A stretch of DNA of 64,000 nt from Daucus carota subsp. sativus (GCF_001625215.2 NC_030386.2:36707296-36771295); one strand, 5' to 3'. Positions 48,457 through 60,524 are shown, counted from the first letter of the stretch. Notes: generated by a model from the letters alone, not told the origin. Numbers and translations: made by a program.

Positions 48457-51400
48457 ATGGATGTAGTGGAGAGTACAAAGAGTGTAGATTTAGGGGTTGA
48501 TTGGGAGAGACAATTGAGGGAGTGCAAGAAAAAGTGTGCTGGCTTGGAATTGGTGATAGAACGGAAGAATAGTGAATTCAAGTGTCTCGAGGATAAGTTT
48601 AGAGTTGTGGTAGCTGAAAATCTTGAAATTAAAGAAGAGTTTGGGGTTTTAAATAAAAAGTACGACGACCTCGAGAAGAGGGTACTGGAAAATGGTAATG
48701 AAGATAGAGGAAAGGAGGAATTGGAAGAGAAAGTGTTGAAATTAATGGCGGAGAAGAAAGTTTTTGAGGCTGAGAAGGGAAAGGCTGAAAGTGAGGTTAA
48801 GGTTTGGAAGGCGAAATTTGAGGTGCTTGAGTTACAAGTGATGAAGTTGGAGGGTAGGAACAAGGACTGTAACATGGCTGGAAAGGTGAAAAGCGAGACA
48901 GGAATACGGGAAACTGGAAGCAAGGAGGTGGGATTAGTTGATCGTTTAAGAGATGGATCATCGCATCTAAAGTGCTCCACACACCTGCAAGCAGAAAGCA
49001 CAGTCAAGAACTCCAGAGGGGAGATGCATAATGTCGCTGGGGTGATAACAAGTGCCCAACCCTCTATTGAAGTAACCAATAATTTAAAGGTATCAGGTAA
49101 TGTACATATGACGAGAACTTGTTGACTTCTTTCAGTTCACAGACAGCCTTTTAAGTTTTAAATCTGCCATCTATTTTATGTATTTTTTAAGTTTGAGTTA
49201 TCTTGTTCTACGATCTTACACATTTTCACCTATTTTCGAATAAAATAAAAAGTGGAGTATATTGAATATTGTGTTGCATATTTGAGGACTTGTAGTCCAT
49301 GACATGCCGAGATGGATAATTGCCACACATAAGATCTGATTACGATTTCTAGCTTGCCTCTTCACTAGCTCTGCTCCTCAACACATTATCCTAGTCAATC
49401 GTGACTAGGTCATAATATATAATACACTGTGTTGAGTGATCTTTTGTATAATTTTATTCTAAGATGTAACTGTTTAGGAAAATAAATTTTCTGATAGAAC
49501 CCATAAACACTATTGAGGGAGTATATCTTCCTTCCGTTTTGTATTAGAACTCATCTCAGGCAAGCTCGTATGTATTTATTTTTTTTCTGTCGCATTTTTC
49601 TATATAGACATAATCAAATGGCAACTATGAATCTTATTTATCAAAAGTGTGCCATGCTTTAGATATTTTATGATCATTTTTTTTTGTCTAGAGGAAACAC
49701 TTGCAACTGATGCACCTAGCCTTGCTGGAACTGGAACTAGAACTGTACGTGGAAGCCAAGTTAGGAAGCAATTGGCATATGGAGAAGGAAGCCCCAGAAG
49801 AACAAGGGCATCATCTATCCCTGGTGGTTCCAGACGTGCTTCCACAGGTGTTATTGACATTGGTGATACTGATGGTGAACATGAAATGATAATTCCTAAT
49901 GCAAGTACTCGGGAGAACGAAGATAATAAAACTGTTTCAACTGATCATCTGGGTATAAATTTGAACGTTAAAGAATGTGCTTCAGATAATAAAATTGAGG
50001 AAACGTTTCTACACCAGAGTTGTGAGGACATGATTGGTGGCAAAGAGAATTCTCCACTTAATGCAACTCGTAAAAGAAGAAGAGCCGCAAATATTGTTAA
50101 CAGTGACAGTGAGGATGAAGATATTCAACTTCCGAACCTGAATGTTGATACTCAGCCTGAATCTGTCATGGATTTCCGATCGAACAGCTCCCCTGTGCAT
50201 GGTACTGAATTAGGAAACGGTGTTCATAAAATTGCATCAAAAAGGAGGCTGGTGACTCTTGGAAATGCTGCCTCAACACCCAAAAGGAAAGGAGAACCCG
50301 AAGTCGTTACTGTTGGTGAAGGTGGGGGTGGTGATGATGATGATGATGATGTACCAATTAGCCAGCTTGTAACTAACGTCAGCTCAGTCCGAGCTGCTGT
50401 CTTACGGAACAGAGTCCCATATTCTATTTCAAAACGACGCTTAGCGAGTTTAAGAAAATTTAGTGATAATTGGCTACAGAAAAGTCCTAATACTGAGAGC
50501 AATTTGAATGCTCTGGAAACAAATTATGAACCTAGAAATTTCAAAGAAGATGATAGTGATGATGCTAGTACAGATGAGAATGCAACGGAGAGCAGCGATG
50601 AAAGCATGGAGGGTTTTATTGATGATCGTTCTGATATTTCTGTGAAATCTGACGGTGAAGATTCTCTATTAATAGAATCAGACAGCGGCAATAGTATATC
50701 AAAAAATTCTGACCATGGTGAAGCTTCGGGTGATTCTGAAAATATATCATGTGATGATATGAACTATCCAGAAATTATGTCCCAATTGAGAAGGAAGAGA
50801 GATAGTCATACTTCAAAGTGGGAGTTCGAGGCTGAAATGCTTGCTGATTTTGGGAAGGACCCAAAGATGTGTATGAAAGCTGTATGTGCTCTCTATCGGC
50901 AGCAAACAATTGACGAGCAGTCTATCAAAGGAGCAATACACCGCAACAACCGAGGGTTCAGTCTCCGTGATGCCTATAGGTTAGTAACATACCAAGTATT
51001 ATACATGCACATATAGTTTCATGCTGGTCACTTGTGCAAACAGAGTTTTTTTTTTTTGGCGTGTTTGTGTTTATCTATAAGATTTATCTGTTTGTTTAAT
51101 ATCAAAAATGCATTTAGATCAGATACACATTAGGTACCCTGTTAGAACAGTAAATAACAGCTTAGTTTGTTTGATTGTGTAGTCTCTTGCATTTTATGGT
51201 ATTTCTGGTTTATTCCTCGTTTTTCAAATGTTAAAGCTACTTTTGGTTTACACCCTTTTTATTTAGTTGCCAGAATTTTTTTAATAATCCATATGCCATT
51301 TTGACACTTAAGTAGCCGATTGGGACTGATAATGAGTTCCTCTCTGACCAAAAAATTTCATCCTATGCAAGTTATATTTCTGTAGGTGTGGCAAAATCTC

Positions 51401-54369
51401 TTTGTTTGGTTTAACACAATCTAGGCAATGAAAAATTGGCATCAAGCAAACTAGACATCAACTGATCAATTGATATTCTTATGCTTACCAATTTTACAAC
51501 TCTGCTCACTAGGGGCAAGCATAAAAATCCGAAAACCGGATTATCCTAATTTCCAGTCTGGTATCCAAATTAAGAAATCCGAAAACTTGGATATCTGATC
51601 CGTAAATATCGGACCTGATATCTGATCCGCGGGTTTTTTCCTACAAATTCGGATTCGGATCTCTTTATCTGGATCATAAATTTTCAAAAAAAACCGGATA
51701 TCCGGATCTGAGCTGGTTCTTTTATTGTTTTTTTTTTAAAAAAAATAAAATATTCCTATAAGTAATACATAACAATTAATAAATTTTTAAAGAGAAAATG
51801 TTAAGAGACGGCTGACTGCCTGACGCTAAGTATTCTAAATTTCCACGTTGTTGATGATCTTGGACACCTTCTAGGTACCTTAATTCAGATCGGGGCTTGT
51901 AGAAACTCCTGTTTTATATATTCCAGTGTGGACTTTAGTTCTCAAATCTCATCTATGTGTTTGTGCCTATTATACTCATGGTGCTTCCGATATTTATTTC
52001 AAGGAAGAAGTCGAACAGGGATACCGGCAACTCTCTATTATCCAAGACCAAATTGTATCAAGTGAGAATAAAAGAGATAAAGATGGATCAGAATTTAGCA
52101 AAGAACCATATACTGTAGGGTCAGTAGCATATTTTATTACTTGTTGGTTGTTGCGTTATAATTTAATTAGTCTTATGCTATCAGCTACACTTAGAGAGTA
52201 GCTCAACTCACGAAAGGTCTCTTGGAACTCATATTAAGCACTAGTTGGTAAAATGATTTACAAAAATCATTTATGCATATAAAATTGATTCACAAGTTTA
52301 ATTCATTCTAAATTAAAATCGTCCAACCTGAATAACAAAATCAGACCCAAACCTCAACTTTTTTACCCCCTTTCTCTCTGTTTAATATTGTTAATCTGGG
52401 TTTAGAAAAATTTATTTATACACACACATAACTAAACCAACATCTTCCACACTCATTTGGTTAAATGGATCATCATCTTCTGAACGCAAATTAAGCAACC
52501 GCTTAAGCTCACATTCATCTTCCAATTTATCCAACCTAATCGAATTTTGTAGCCGATCACATCTCCCGTCGTCAACACCTTCTTTAACTACCATATTAAT
52601 TTCTATCTTATTTTCTCTTATATCACATTCAATTTACCTGGATCTTTCACCTTCACCTTCTTTCTATTGTCAACAACTATAATCCTTACAACTAAAATCT
52701 CATAAATTTATCCTTTCCTTGGTCTGGTTTAATATCTATTTCAACTTTGGCGGCTTTGCATGTCCTACCCAAGTCCTACAAAGCATTATCAAATGAATTT
52801 GTTTCTCTGATTTAGAGTGCTCATCAGTTACAACTTTGGGCATGATTCCCCAGATGTTTAAAATCGGGCATCATAGATCTTGGTGATTTTATTTTTTAAG
52901 AATTTAAATAGAGGGATGACATGGGTGTGGTTAATAAAGGATTGAAAAGGTTTATTGATTTTAGTTGAGGCCATATCACCAGTTTTCATGTCTGTTGAAG
53001 ATAAAGATGGTTTTAAAATAAATTGGTGAAGTATAGTCTCTAGGGATTTATTATTATACCAAGGGATTCTGATTGTGCATGTGTTAAACAATACGTTTAA
53101 GTTGGGTTTAGTAGATAGGTTCAGGTCAAAGAATAAATAAGTTAGTGTCGGACTTGACATATACAATGCCACCTAAATCTACAGTTGTCAGCCAAGTCAG
53201 AATTTCTGTTAAATTTTTAACGTTTTTAACAGCAGAAATCTAATTGCAAGTTTCTAATGGTATAATTAGTTGACTGCAAGCTTTTTCAGCTCATTGACTT
53301 ACTCGCAAGTTGGGAATTAGTTGAGTAATGAAATAACCATTTAATCCCTCAATTTGCTGCTTATGCTTATCAGATCTTCGGATTGGAATTATAAAAATAC
53401 TATTTGTCATGACTCTGTTGGTGATTACTTATCTTGGAGAGCAATAATTTTAATAATTCATAAAAATTAATATTAATTTTGGAGTAAAGTAATTGATTAC
53501 AGTTCTTTATTGGGTTGTCCTTATAGTAACATACAACTCTTTGTGGGGTTGTCTTTCTCTGTGTATTACTGTAGTAACAAGTACTCCCCATGTCCCACCC
53601 AGATGTTTACATTTGGGTTGGGCTAAACATCTGGGTTGGGCACAGAGGTTAAGAAATAGATAAAGTTTGAGTGGAGAAGTAAGAAAACGTGAAGATAGTG
53701 GTGGAACCGGTTGATATCTAATGTATAAAGTAAGTATAGTGGAGGAAAGTAGGTGGAGTAGTTGATTTTATATAATAAAATTTTACTATTTTGGTTTGTT
53801 TTGAAATGTAAAGAATTGGATGGGAGTGATGGGACATCTCAATAAGGAAAATGTAAAGAAATGGTTGGGACAGAGGGAGTAAGATACTTGCTTATGTCAA
53901 AGTCTTGTAGCTATCAGGTTTTAAACCTATTTGATTTAGTAAAAGCTGTTGCATGTTATCGGATATGATGTTCATATTATATTTATTCAGTGTTGCTATA
54001 TTTATAAGGTTTGAAGCAATATTGGCGGATGTAGCATTTGTAGTTACTAGTTAGTGCCCTTTTCTTACAAAAATTCCTCTCTACTGAGAGAAATTACATA
54101 ACCATAAGTGTGTTCAGTTCTGTTTGTTAATGGGAATCGTATTGTAATAAAGGACCTTCTTTACATATGTTAGGGGTACATCTATGGCTGAGTTTCTTAC
54201 AGGCGGAAGTGGGTTAGAGTTGCGGAAGTCTGTGGAGGAGTTGAAACAGCATTCAAGCAAGGGCATTGAACTGTGCAGAGAACTGGCGAAGCACTACTCT
54301 AAACAATTATTCACAATCTACACAAACAAAGAGGATCCCTTTTTTCATCCCGACAAGATCCATGATTGA
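48457..54369 (+). CDS. Uncharacterised coiled-coil, acidic, probably nuclear protein
   Basis: 707 residues from exons 48457-49096, 49692-50979 and 54174-54369 with matching phases. Residues 15-140 are a long charged helix, probably coiled coil (ELEEKVLKLMAEKKVFEAEK). The middle is disordered: basic, SP-containing (GSPRRTRASS), a nuclear-localisation-like RKRRRAA, a run of six Asp after four Gly, and many Asp/Glu/Ser clusters (SDDASTDENATESSDESMEG). Near the C-terminus is a better-ordered part, FEAEMLADFGKDPKMCMKAVCALYRQQT, shown here in pieces: FEAEMLADFGKDP, CMKAVCALYRQQT, then MAEFLTGG, ELCRELAKHYSKQL and KEDPFF. I recall similar endings in uncharacterised plant proteins. No enzymatic motif. 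The last intron is 3.2 kb and full of repeats. Function unknown; nuclear role inferred from composition only. Confidence 0.82.
51510..51740. mobile_element. Decayed hAT-like MITE fragment in the coiled-coil gene's last intron
   Basis: Begins TAGGGGCAAGCA, close to the TAGGGGTGAGCA end of the element at 12767, and continues with many GGATATCCGGAT, CGGATTCGGAT and CCGAAAACCGG motifs in both orientations. No matching right terminus or 8-bp duplication was found. Confidence 0.5.
51950..52135 (+). pseudogene. Coding-like ORF fragment inside the intron, origin unknown
   Basis: A plus-strand frame reads FKEEVEQGYRQLSIIQDQIV and then SSENKRDKDGSEFSKEPYT, which has the composition of real protein, unlike other intronic ORFs here. 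Its frame cannot be joined to exon 2 (donor after 50979, phase 2) with the acceptors available (about 51925 or 51999), and skipping it joins exons 2 and 3 cleanly. It is therefore either a captured gene fragment or an unrecognised alternative exon. Confidence 0.35.
52412..53172 (-). pseudogene. Degenerate minus-strand ORF series in the intron
   Basis: The minus strand holds a 104-codon ORF (53172-52858) and a 60-codon ORF (52594-52412; with LDKLEDECELKRLLNLRSED), with interrupted but protein-like readings between them (EHSKSEKQIHLIMLCRTWVG in another frame). This looks like one coding region broken by frameshifts and stops. I do not recognise its family; a transposon-borne or retroposed fragment is possible. 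Confidence 0.3.
53584..53879. mobile_element. Stowaway-type MITE, 296 bp
   Basis: CTCCCCATGTCCCACCCA at the left and TGGTTGGGACAGAGGGAG at the right are inverted, with TA flanking (53582-53583, 53880-53881). A second GGTTGGGC motif repeats near the left end. No ORF. Lies in the last intron of the coiled-coil gene. Confidence 0.75.
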
Positions 54370-55046
54370 CTTTGGTTATTTCTATTGGAGTTCCTAACGA
54401 GTGATGCTAGGTATCCCAAATTTTCTCCCAAATGACGTGACAGACAAATTTTCTCCCAAATGATGTGACAGACATGTGACGTGTTTTTTATGTACACACT
54501 GGGAAATTTTTTAGGGTAACTCCTGGGTACAGAGCATTTTGCATGTAAAAATGTACATAATAGTATTTTTAGACATAACAGTACTTCCAGACAATAGTAC
54601 TTCTAGACGTTGGTATATTCGTGAATGTTATATAAAATAGTAAGTTGAGATATTACAACTTTTTTTTTAATTATCCGTTATACCCTGTTTTGTACATTAA
54701 TCATGAAAGTCTCATCCTTACAACAGATGTGATTGCATAGTTCGGCCGTCAAATTATCAGTCCATTCTTTATAATTATTATTATAGTTATTACTTTTTTC
54801 CTGCGAAAGATACTATATAGTTATTACTTATTACTAGTTTCCTCCTATAATTATCCTGTAATATTTTCTAATACATACAAAATATATTGATAAAAGTTAT
54901 CGTACATATAATTTAGTGTCATGTAGCCAGACTATTCTGTTCATGAAAATTTTATTTTCCTTCGCCCATAGGAAGATTTCATGGTGATGCTAATTCTATT
55001 TTCCTTCGCCCGAAGATTTTATGGTAATGCTTATAATATAACGGTC

Positions 55047-55232
55047 TTTCTAATGTGTGCTCAAGGGCACACAATAAGCACCAACTTTCATGAAAATAAC
55101 TTCATTTGATTGGTGGAATTGGTGTGAATGCAGGGGACCCATTAATATTTATAATTCATCCACCAATCAATAGTTAGTATTTTCATGGGAGTTAGTGACT
55201 ATTGTGTGCCCATGGGCACACCATAGAAAATT
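55047..55232. mobile_element. Foldback MITE with long inverted repeats, about 186 bp
   Basis: About 55 bases at the left (TTTCTAATGTGTGCTCAAGG, GCACACAATAAGCACCAACT, TTCATGAAAAT) match the reverse complement of the right end (TTTCTATGGTGTGCCCATGG, GCACACAATAGTCACTAACT, CCATGAAAAT). The loop is about 70 bases and has no ORF. The two arms differ at several sites, so it is not new. Superfamily not assigned. Confidence 0.75.
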
Positions 55233-55434
55233 CGATAATATAAATACAGGACATATGTACAGTACTTTAAAGACTACTTCTATATGCACATATCGTTATT
55301 GACTTTTTTGCTGCTTAAGTTTTTTAAAGACTACTGCTATATGAAGTGTTATATTTTTGCATACTTTTTTAAAAATGAAAAAAAAAATTCGCTATCATTA
55401 AGTTGACTTTTGATAATTGAGTAATTGACTAATA

Positions 55435-55662
55435 CTCGTTCTGTTTTTTATTATTTGACATTTTATTTTTGACACACATTTTTAAGTCCTTTGATCGGGT
55501 AGTTAAAAATGTTATTTTTTATTTTTTTGAACAAAAATATATAATCAAAATTTTAATTCACAAAAAAAATCAATCAAAAATAATATTTTTAACTACCTAG
55601 TCAAACACTTAAAAGTTAAAAGTGTGTGTCAAAAGTCAAAACATCACACAATAAAAAATAAG
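55435..55662. mobile_element. Stowaway-like foldback element, about 228 bp
   Basis: TA then CTCGTTCTGTTTTTTATTAT at the left; the right end reads ACACAATAAAAAATAAG then TA. Inverted arms share TTTTGACACACA and AACTACCTAGTCAAA-type sequence. Similar in design to the element at 27974-28181. Confidence 0.6.
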
Positions 55663-55946
55663 TATATACGCGTCCCCGGAATCGTCAAATAATAAAAAAT
55701 AAACTATGTACGTACTTGCCCGTCCCGGGGAATCTCGTGCAAGGATGCACATTATTTACAAAAAATAATACTCCAACACAATAAAAAATAGTACCAAGTG
55801 CCTAAAAAAACAAAAGTTGACTAAATGCAGATCTCTATATTAATCTTACATGGCTTCCTTTGTTCCTCGTATCATGTTTATATTACCTCCTCTTCTCCCT
55901 CTGCTCCAGATTCAACAGCGAGTTTGAGGTTTCTCTTCGTAAAAGG

Positions 55947-57605
55947 ATGTCGATGAATCCTTCTCAACTGGACTCCGCATCCACTCCCCCTGCACAAACA
56001 CTGTGAGTTTGTTTATCCTTCTAAGTTGTTTTTGGTGCTTACAATCTACTACACATTATCATGATTTTTATGCATTTTTTAGTTTAAGTTTTGGTTTCTT
56101 GAATTGTGTTGTCGAATCTTATTCACACCCACTCAGGCATGTCTCATCCTTTACTAGAATCTCTGCCCTTTTCACATATATTATTTGACAGCATTTTCGA
56201 TTGTTAACACTTTTTTACATTGTTGACACGTATTTCAAGTCGTACATAAAATATTGTTTCATAATTTATTTTTCTGAATAAGAATTTGAGCATTAAATTT
56301 TTATTCAGAAAAAAATTAAAGATAAAACTATATTATATTAAAATATTTGCCGAACTCTCTCAAAAAAATGTTAACAATCGGATAAGACGGAAGGAGCCAG
56401 AGTAGCTACTTGTGAATGTGTTTCTTTAACTGAGGCATATGCTAACATGTCCTACACTTATTTCATGTAGCGGCCATGCTGACCTCAACGAACCTTCCCA
56501 TTGTCCTATGGACTCGGTTTTTCAAATATTACTTCGTCTCCCAGTCAAGCATCTTCTTCGTTGCAGATGTGTTTGTAAACCTTGGTGCTCTCTAATTGAT
56601 AGCACAAATTTCGTCAATAAACATCTTCAAAGAAACACTGAATGCAACCCTGACTCTGGTATAATTTTCAAAGCTTTGCCGGAAGGTAACAATTTTTACT
56701 TAGCAAATGTGGATTCCTTGAATGATTTAGCCGTTATGGAAATATCTGACCCGCTCAAGACTCAATTATCTGGTGCTGAATTTGTTGGAACCTGTAATGG
56801 CGTGGTCTGCTTGTGGCAGAATGATATCGATATTTTACTATGGAATCCCGCAACTAAGAAGGTTAGAGTATTACCTACACCAACTAATATTCCTATTCCA
56901 TTCATGCTTATGGGGTCAGACGCTGTGGGATTCGGGTATGATCATCTCAACGATGATTACAAGGTTGTCAGAACTGTTGACAGTCAGCTTCAGGGCATCA
57001 TGGTGAGTGTTTACAGCCTCAAAAGCAATTCATGGTCAAGAGCTGAAACTATTACGAATAGAATTCGGTTGAGGATGAATTTTGGTTTGTTTGTTAATGG
57101 GGCTTTGTATTGGCTTGCAACCAAGGGCCCTCACATTATTGTTGCTTTTGATCTCTCAGTTGAGAAACACAGGGAGCTCCCGCTTCCTGATGGTGTGAAC
57201 AAGACTGATAGTTATCATCTGAGTCTGATTGTCTTTAATGGATGTGTATGCTTGATTGATCATTATCCCGGATCTCGAACGGATATCTGGATGAAAAGCA
57301 ATAATGGTTTGGAAAATTCTTGGTCCAAGTTCTTAGCATTGGAGCAACCTGGCATACTCGGAGCTTTTAATTTTGTTTGGCCGATAGCTTTCTCAAAGAT
57401 TCAGAATAATATTCTGTTAGCAGTGAATGCCGATAAATTCAAATTTATGTGGTATGACATTGAAAGGAATGAAGTTAAGAATGCCGTGATTCATGGAATT
57501 CCAGTTAGGTTTGCTTCGCTTGCCTACACCGAGAGTCTTGTTTCCTTCACTTATGATTTCAAACCGGAAGCAGAGGAGCTGCTGAAGGTTTATACATATA
57601 TGTAA
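55947..57605 (+). CDS. F-box protein with F-box-associated domain (CPR1/CPR30-like)
   Basis: 396 residues from exons 55947-56002 and 56471-57605 (phase 2 junction). F-box proteins are substrate adaptors of SCF ubiquitin ligases. Residues 31-72 are the F-box (MDSVFQILLRLPVKHLLRCR, VCKPWCSLID). The rest is an F-box-associated/kelch-like domain with the usual landmarks: GTCNGVVCLW, LLWNPATKKVRVLP, GFGYDHLNDDYKVVR, VYSLKSNSWS, FVNGALYWLA. No substrate can be predicted. The short first exon gives a polar leader (MSMNPSQLDSASTPP). The stop at 57603-57605 follows YTYM; an alternative donor at CTGAAG|GTTTAT would splice to the acceptor at about 57689 and give the ending VPLSF. Intron 1 carries a decayed Stowaway-like foldback at about 56196-56400. 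Confidence 0.88.
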
Positions 57606-58075
57606 GCATGTCATTTGTATACCAGTATATAAATACCTTAAGTGATGTTTTAGTGTTAGCTAACATCTGAGGATTAATGTGTTTACAGGTGCCACTTTCT
57701 TTCTAGTTTCATCCAGAGGCTGTAAGACACTACGCGATGGAGTAAAAGAAGTTGAGAGAACTGGTTGGGTATTGTGATTTACATCTTTTTAGCTCTATTT
57801 TCTGATTCCATTTTTTTCTATGAGTGAGATACTGAAGTTTATGTGATAAATAAATTGACCTTGTTATATATTGTTCTAGTCCTTGGATCAAAGATAATAG
57901 AGGATTTGTGTATGAAATGACAATGTAGTTGAACGAAGATGAGCAAAAAGTGTAGTGAAAAATTACTTCCTTAGCTCAGATAGCTCTGATACCATACTGA
58001 GAACCGTTCTTCCAAATGGATCTTACGTTATATTTCAACATAAACGACTACAGTAAATTTAATTCAGCAAAAACT
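57606..58075. other. Convergent 3' flanks of the F-box and C2H2 genes
   Basis: Probable 3' UTRs of both genes in opposite directions. An acceptor-like site at about 57689 supports a possible terminal F-box exon. Nothing else is seen. Confidence 0.4.
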
Positions 58076-59469
58076 CTATAGCATGGCATTGTAAATAACA
58101 ACAAAACAAGGAAGGATCGCCCTAGGATTACAGACATACAAATCCTCAAGATCGGAATAAACCCCGACGATTCCAGCGACAGAATCATAACCTCCCGCAG
58201 CTACCAAACCATCTCCCTCCGCTGCCATCCTCACTTTCCCAGCAATAACACGACAAACAAGCATAGCTCTCCGTGTAGAGGTCCCAGCAAAACAATCATG
58301 GGCCCTGCCGCTGCTCGAAGTGGTGCGGACCCCGCTCCCATGATCAGCAAAATGGGTCCCTGGAAACCCGTGTCTGATTATAGTACAAACTCCGCACCCG
58401 GGCATCGAGCCGCAGAGGCTGGATGAGCCACGGGCGCCGAGCGCGCACATGAGGCTCGTGCAATGGAACCTTAGTAGTTCGTTACCGTCAGCAGCACACC
58501 TAGGGTTTCTCTTCGTGTTTGCGAGAGCGCGAAGCTTAATGGCGTCACGGCAATCTTCGAAACGTTGGATAGTAAGTTTTCTGTTGCGCACTTTTAGTAT
58601 ACGTTCGATGTTGCAGAATGAACCGTCTCTTTTCAGCCAGCTTGATTTGAATATCATTTCTACAATATTTCGGCCCGAATCTTCATGACTGAGCTCCGAC
58701 ACTGTATCATTTAATTTACATTTTACACCGTATTATAATTCACGCGTAAAAAGAGAAAGTGTTCACATACCAGCATGTCTAAGAGCTTGATGAAGTTCCA
58801 AACTTTCAGTATTCAGAAAGATCTCTGCACACTCGGGGCAGCCACAAATTGTACTTGTTGGACTCGGATACCTTAATATTAGTCGTCACTAGTCATTATG
58901 TTAAACGTATCGTATAGCTCAGAAAATGTTAACTCTAGTAATTGAAATGACAGTAGATATGAAGTTGAGTAGCTATGAATGTAATAGAGAAAATACCTGC
59001 TAGGATCGACAATCAGATGACATTCGTAACAGCCGGAAAGTTTCCTAAATTGCATTCTTCTCGAAGAAGCTGAGAAAGAATTAGATCTGCCTGAAGCATT
59101 ACTAGCCAAGGATCTGGACGATGATGACAGCAAGACCCCACTAACATTTTTCCGGCTGGTTTCTCGTCCGGAGGAGCTGTTTCCTGACAAGTTATCGGGT
59201 CTGTGAATAACTTTAGTGTTTCCATGAGCAACGTCCTCAAAACCACACGTATACTTGCAATGTCCTAGCTTTGCGTAAGCACCGTTTAATGTAGCATTAG
59301 TGTTGTTTTGGGGAGGATTCTGAAGGGCCGTAGCAGTTTGGATATATTTACAAGTGAGTAGATTCTTGATTTGGTCCCATGAAGACGGTTGTTTATGGCG
59401 TTTTGATGAGCCTCTTTGTTTGCTGGTTTTGAGTACTGAGTTTTGCGGTGAAGAACTGAGGAATGCCAT
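58076..59469 (-). CDS. C2H2 zinc-finger protein with PARP-like C-terminal region (At1g75710 family)
   Basis: 399 residues from minus-strand exons 59469-58997, 58871-58771 and 58701-58076. Residues 1-157 are Ser-rich and basic (SSSSRSLASNASGRSNSF), with a conserved DQIKNLLTCKYI near residue 32. A single C2H2 finger has C169, C172, H185 and H190 (CPECAEIFLNTESLELHQAL). The remaining part, EDSGRNIVEMIFKSSWLK, IQRFEDCRDAIKLRA, NELLRFHCTS, SMPGCGVCTIIRHGF, TSSSGRAHD and RAMLVCRVIAGKV, is the conserved C-terminal block of plant proteins such as At1g75710 and At4g27240. That block is, as far as I recall, assigned to the PARP catalytic fold superfamily. Whether it binds NAD is unknown; the fit is by family resemblance. 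Nuclear action and DNA binding are inferred from the finger. Confidence 0.85.
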
Positions 59470-60524
59470 ACATATAAGCTAAAATCCAACAGGGAAAAAA
59501 AAATATAGCCCGCCACAGCTTATAAAAAGTAGGTTTTTGGTGAGCAAGCTAGCTATGTCTCTCGACAGATGAGAGAAGAAAAGTGAATGGGAGTTTCCTT
59601 TTAATGGCATTAGGCATGTAAATATTGCCAAATTGATATGATTCAGCTTCTGTAGAACAAAAATTACCAGTAATGCTTAAGACTTAGATAATTGTTTGTG
59701 GTCGGCCAAGTCAAAAGGTGGGAAGGTTTATACAATTATACATAAAAATTTAGAAGAAAAGGAGAGGACGAGTGGTGGTGTATATGACTGTTGCTGCTTG
59801 GGTCCCTGATTGTTGTTTGTGTATTAGGATGCTCAGACTGGGCATGTGAGCATTTTGGACATGTCAACCTGCCTTAGATTCTTCTCATCTTGGACTTATT
59901 CTCTCTTCTTTATGATTATGCTCTTTGCATTCCTCTCTTCTCTAGTTCAAATCAAACAAAAGTTTCTGTTTAAAATATTACTAACTTGTACATAATTCTT
60001 TCATTATATTTTTCTTTTCCTATTTTACTATTTTCCATAAAATTATTTTGGAATGACACATTACTTGCCCGTGTATAAGAAAGAAGAGTTGCCTTAGAGC
60101 AAGATAGCATGGTAATAGTATTTATTTATCTGTCTGTATAAGGGAGCATAATGTGGGAACATTGTTTGTTTATCGGTGTTGCACTGTATGTTTGTGTTGG
60201 ACTTTCCTTCTCTTCCTTCAATTCTGTGGAGTTTGGTTTAGAGCATGACTCAACTGTGTATGCACCACAGTTAAAATAATTATAATGAGTTCACAGGTTT
60301 TATGCTACCCAATAATTTGTTCCAAACCATTCTACTAGTGGGTCCAAATCTATAATCAGCGGACTAATTTGTACCCAAAAAAATTATGGAATAGAAAATT
60401 TTCAATTCATTAACATTGATATAATTCGAATTTTATTGATGTTTTATTTCTAGGAAAAAAAGAGAATGTATCATGATTTAAATCATATTTTTATATTTTA
60501 AAAGTGAATTTACAGCTGTAAAAC
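59470..60524. other. Promoter side of the C2H2 gene; no gene seen
   Basis: Upstream of the minus-strand ATG at 59469, with CT-rich sequence (59880-59945) and AT-rich DNA up to the hAT MITE. No ORF with recognisable content. Confidence 0.45.

Larger units (their letters stand above)
54370..55946. other. Intergenic between coiled-coil and F-box genes
   Basis: The 5' part is probably 3' UTR. A 31-bp tandem duplication (unit CAAATTTTCTCCCAAATGA) lies at 54417-54476, and an inexact one (unit ATTTTCCTTCGCCC) at about 54953-55034. Two foldback elements occupy 55047-55232 and 55435-55662. The last 100 bases are the probable F-box 5' UTR. Confidence 0.5.

Noticed and set aside
48399..49079. 226-codon minus-strand ORF opposite the first exon of the coiled-coil gene
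   Set aside because: It is a Ser/Phe/Leu-rich shadow of a charged coiled-coil exon; no start context, splice logic or domain supports it.
51926..52201. Treating the intronic ORF as a regular exon of the coiled-coil gene
   Set aside because: Phase does not match exon 2 with either available acceptor, and exons 2 and 3 join cleanly without it; kept only as a fragment.
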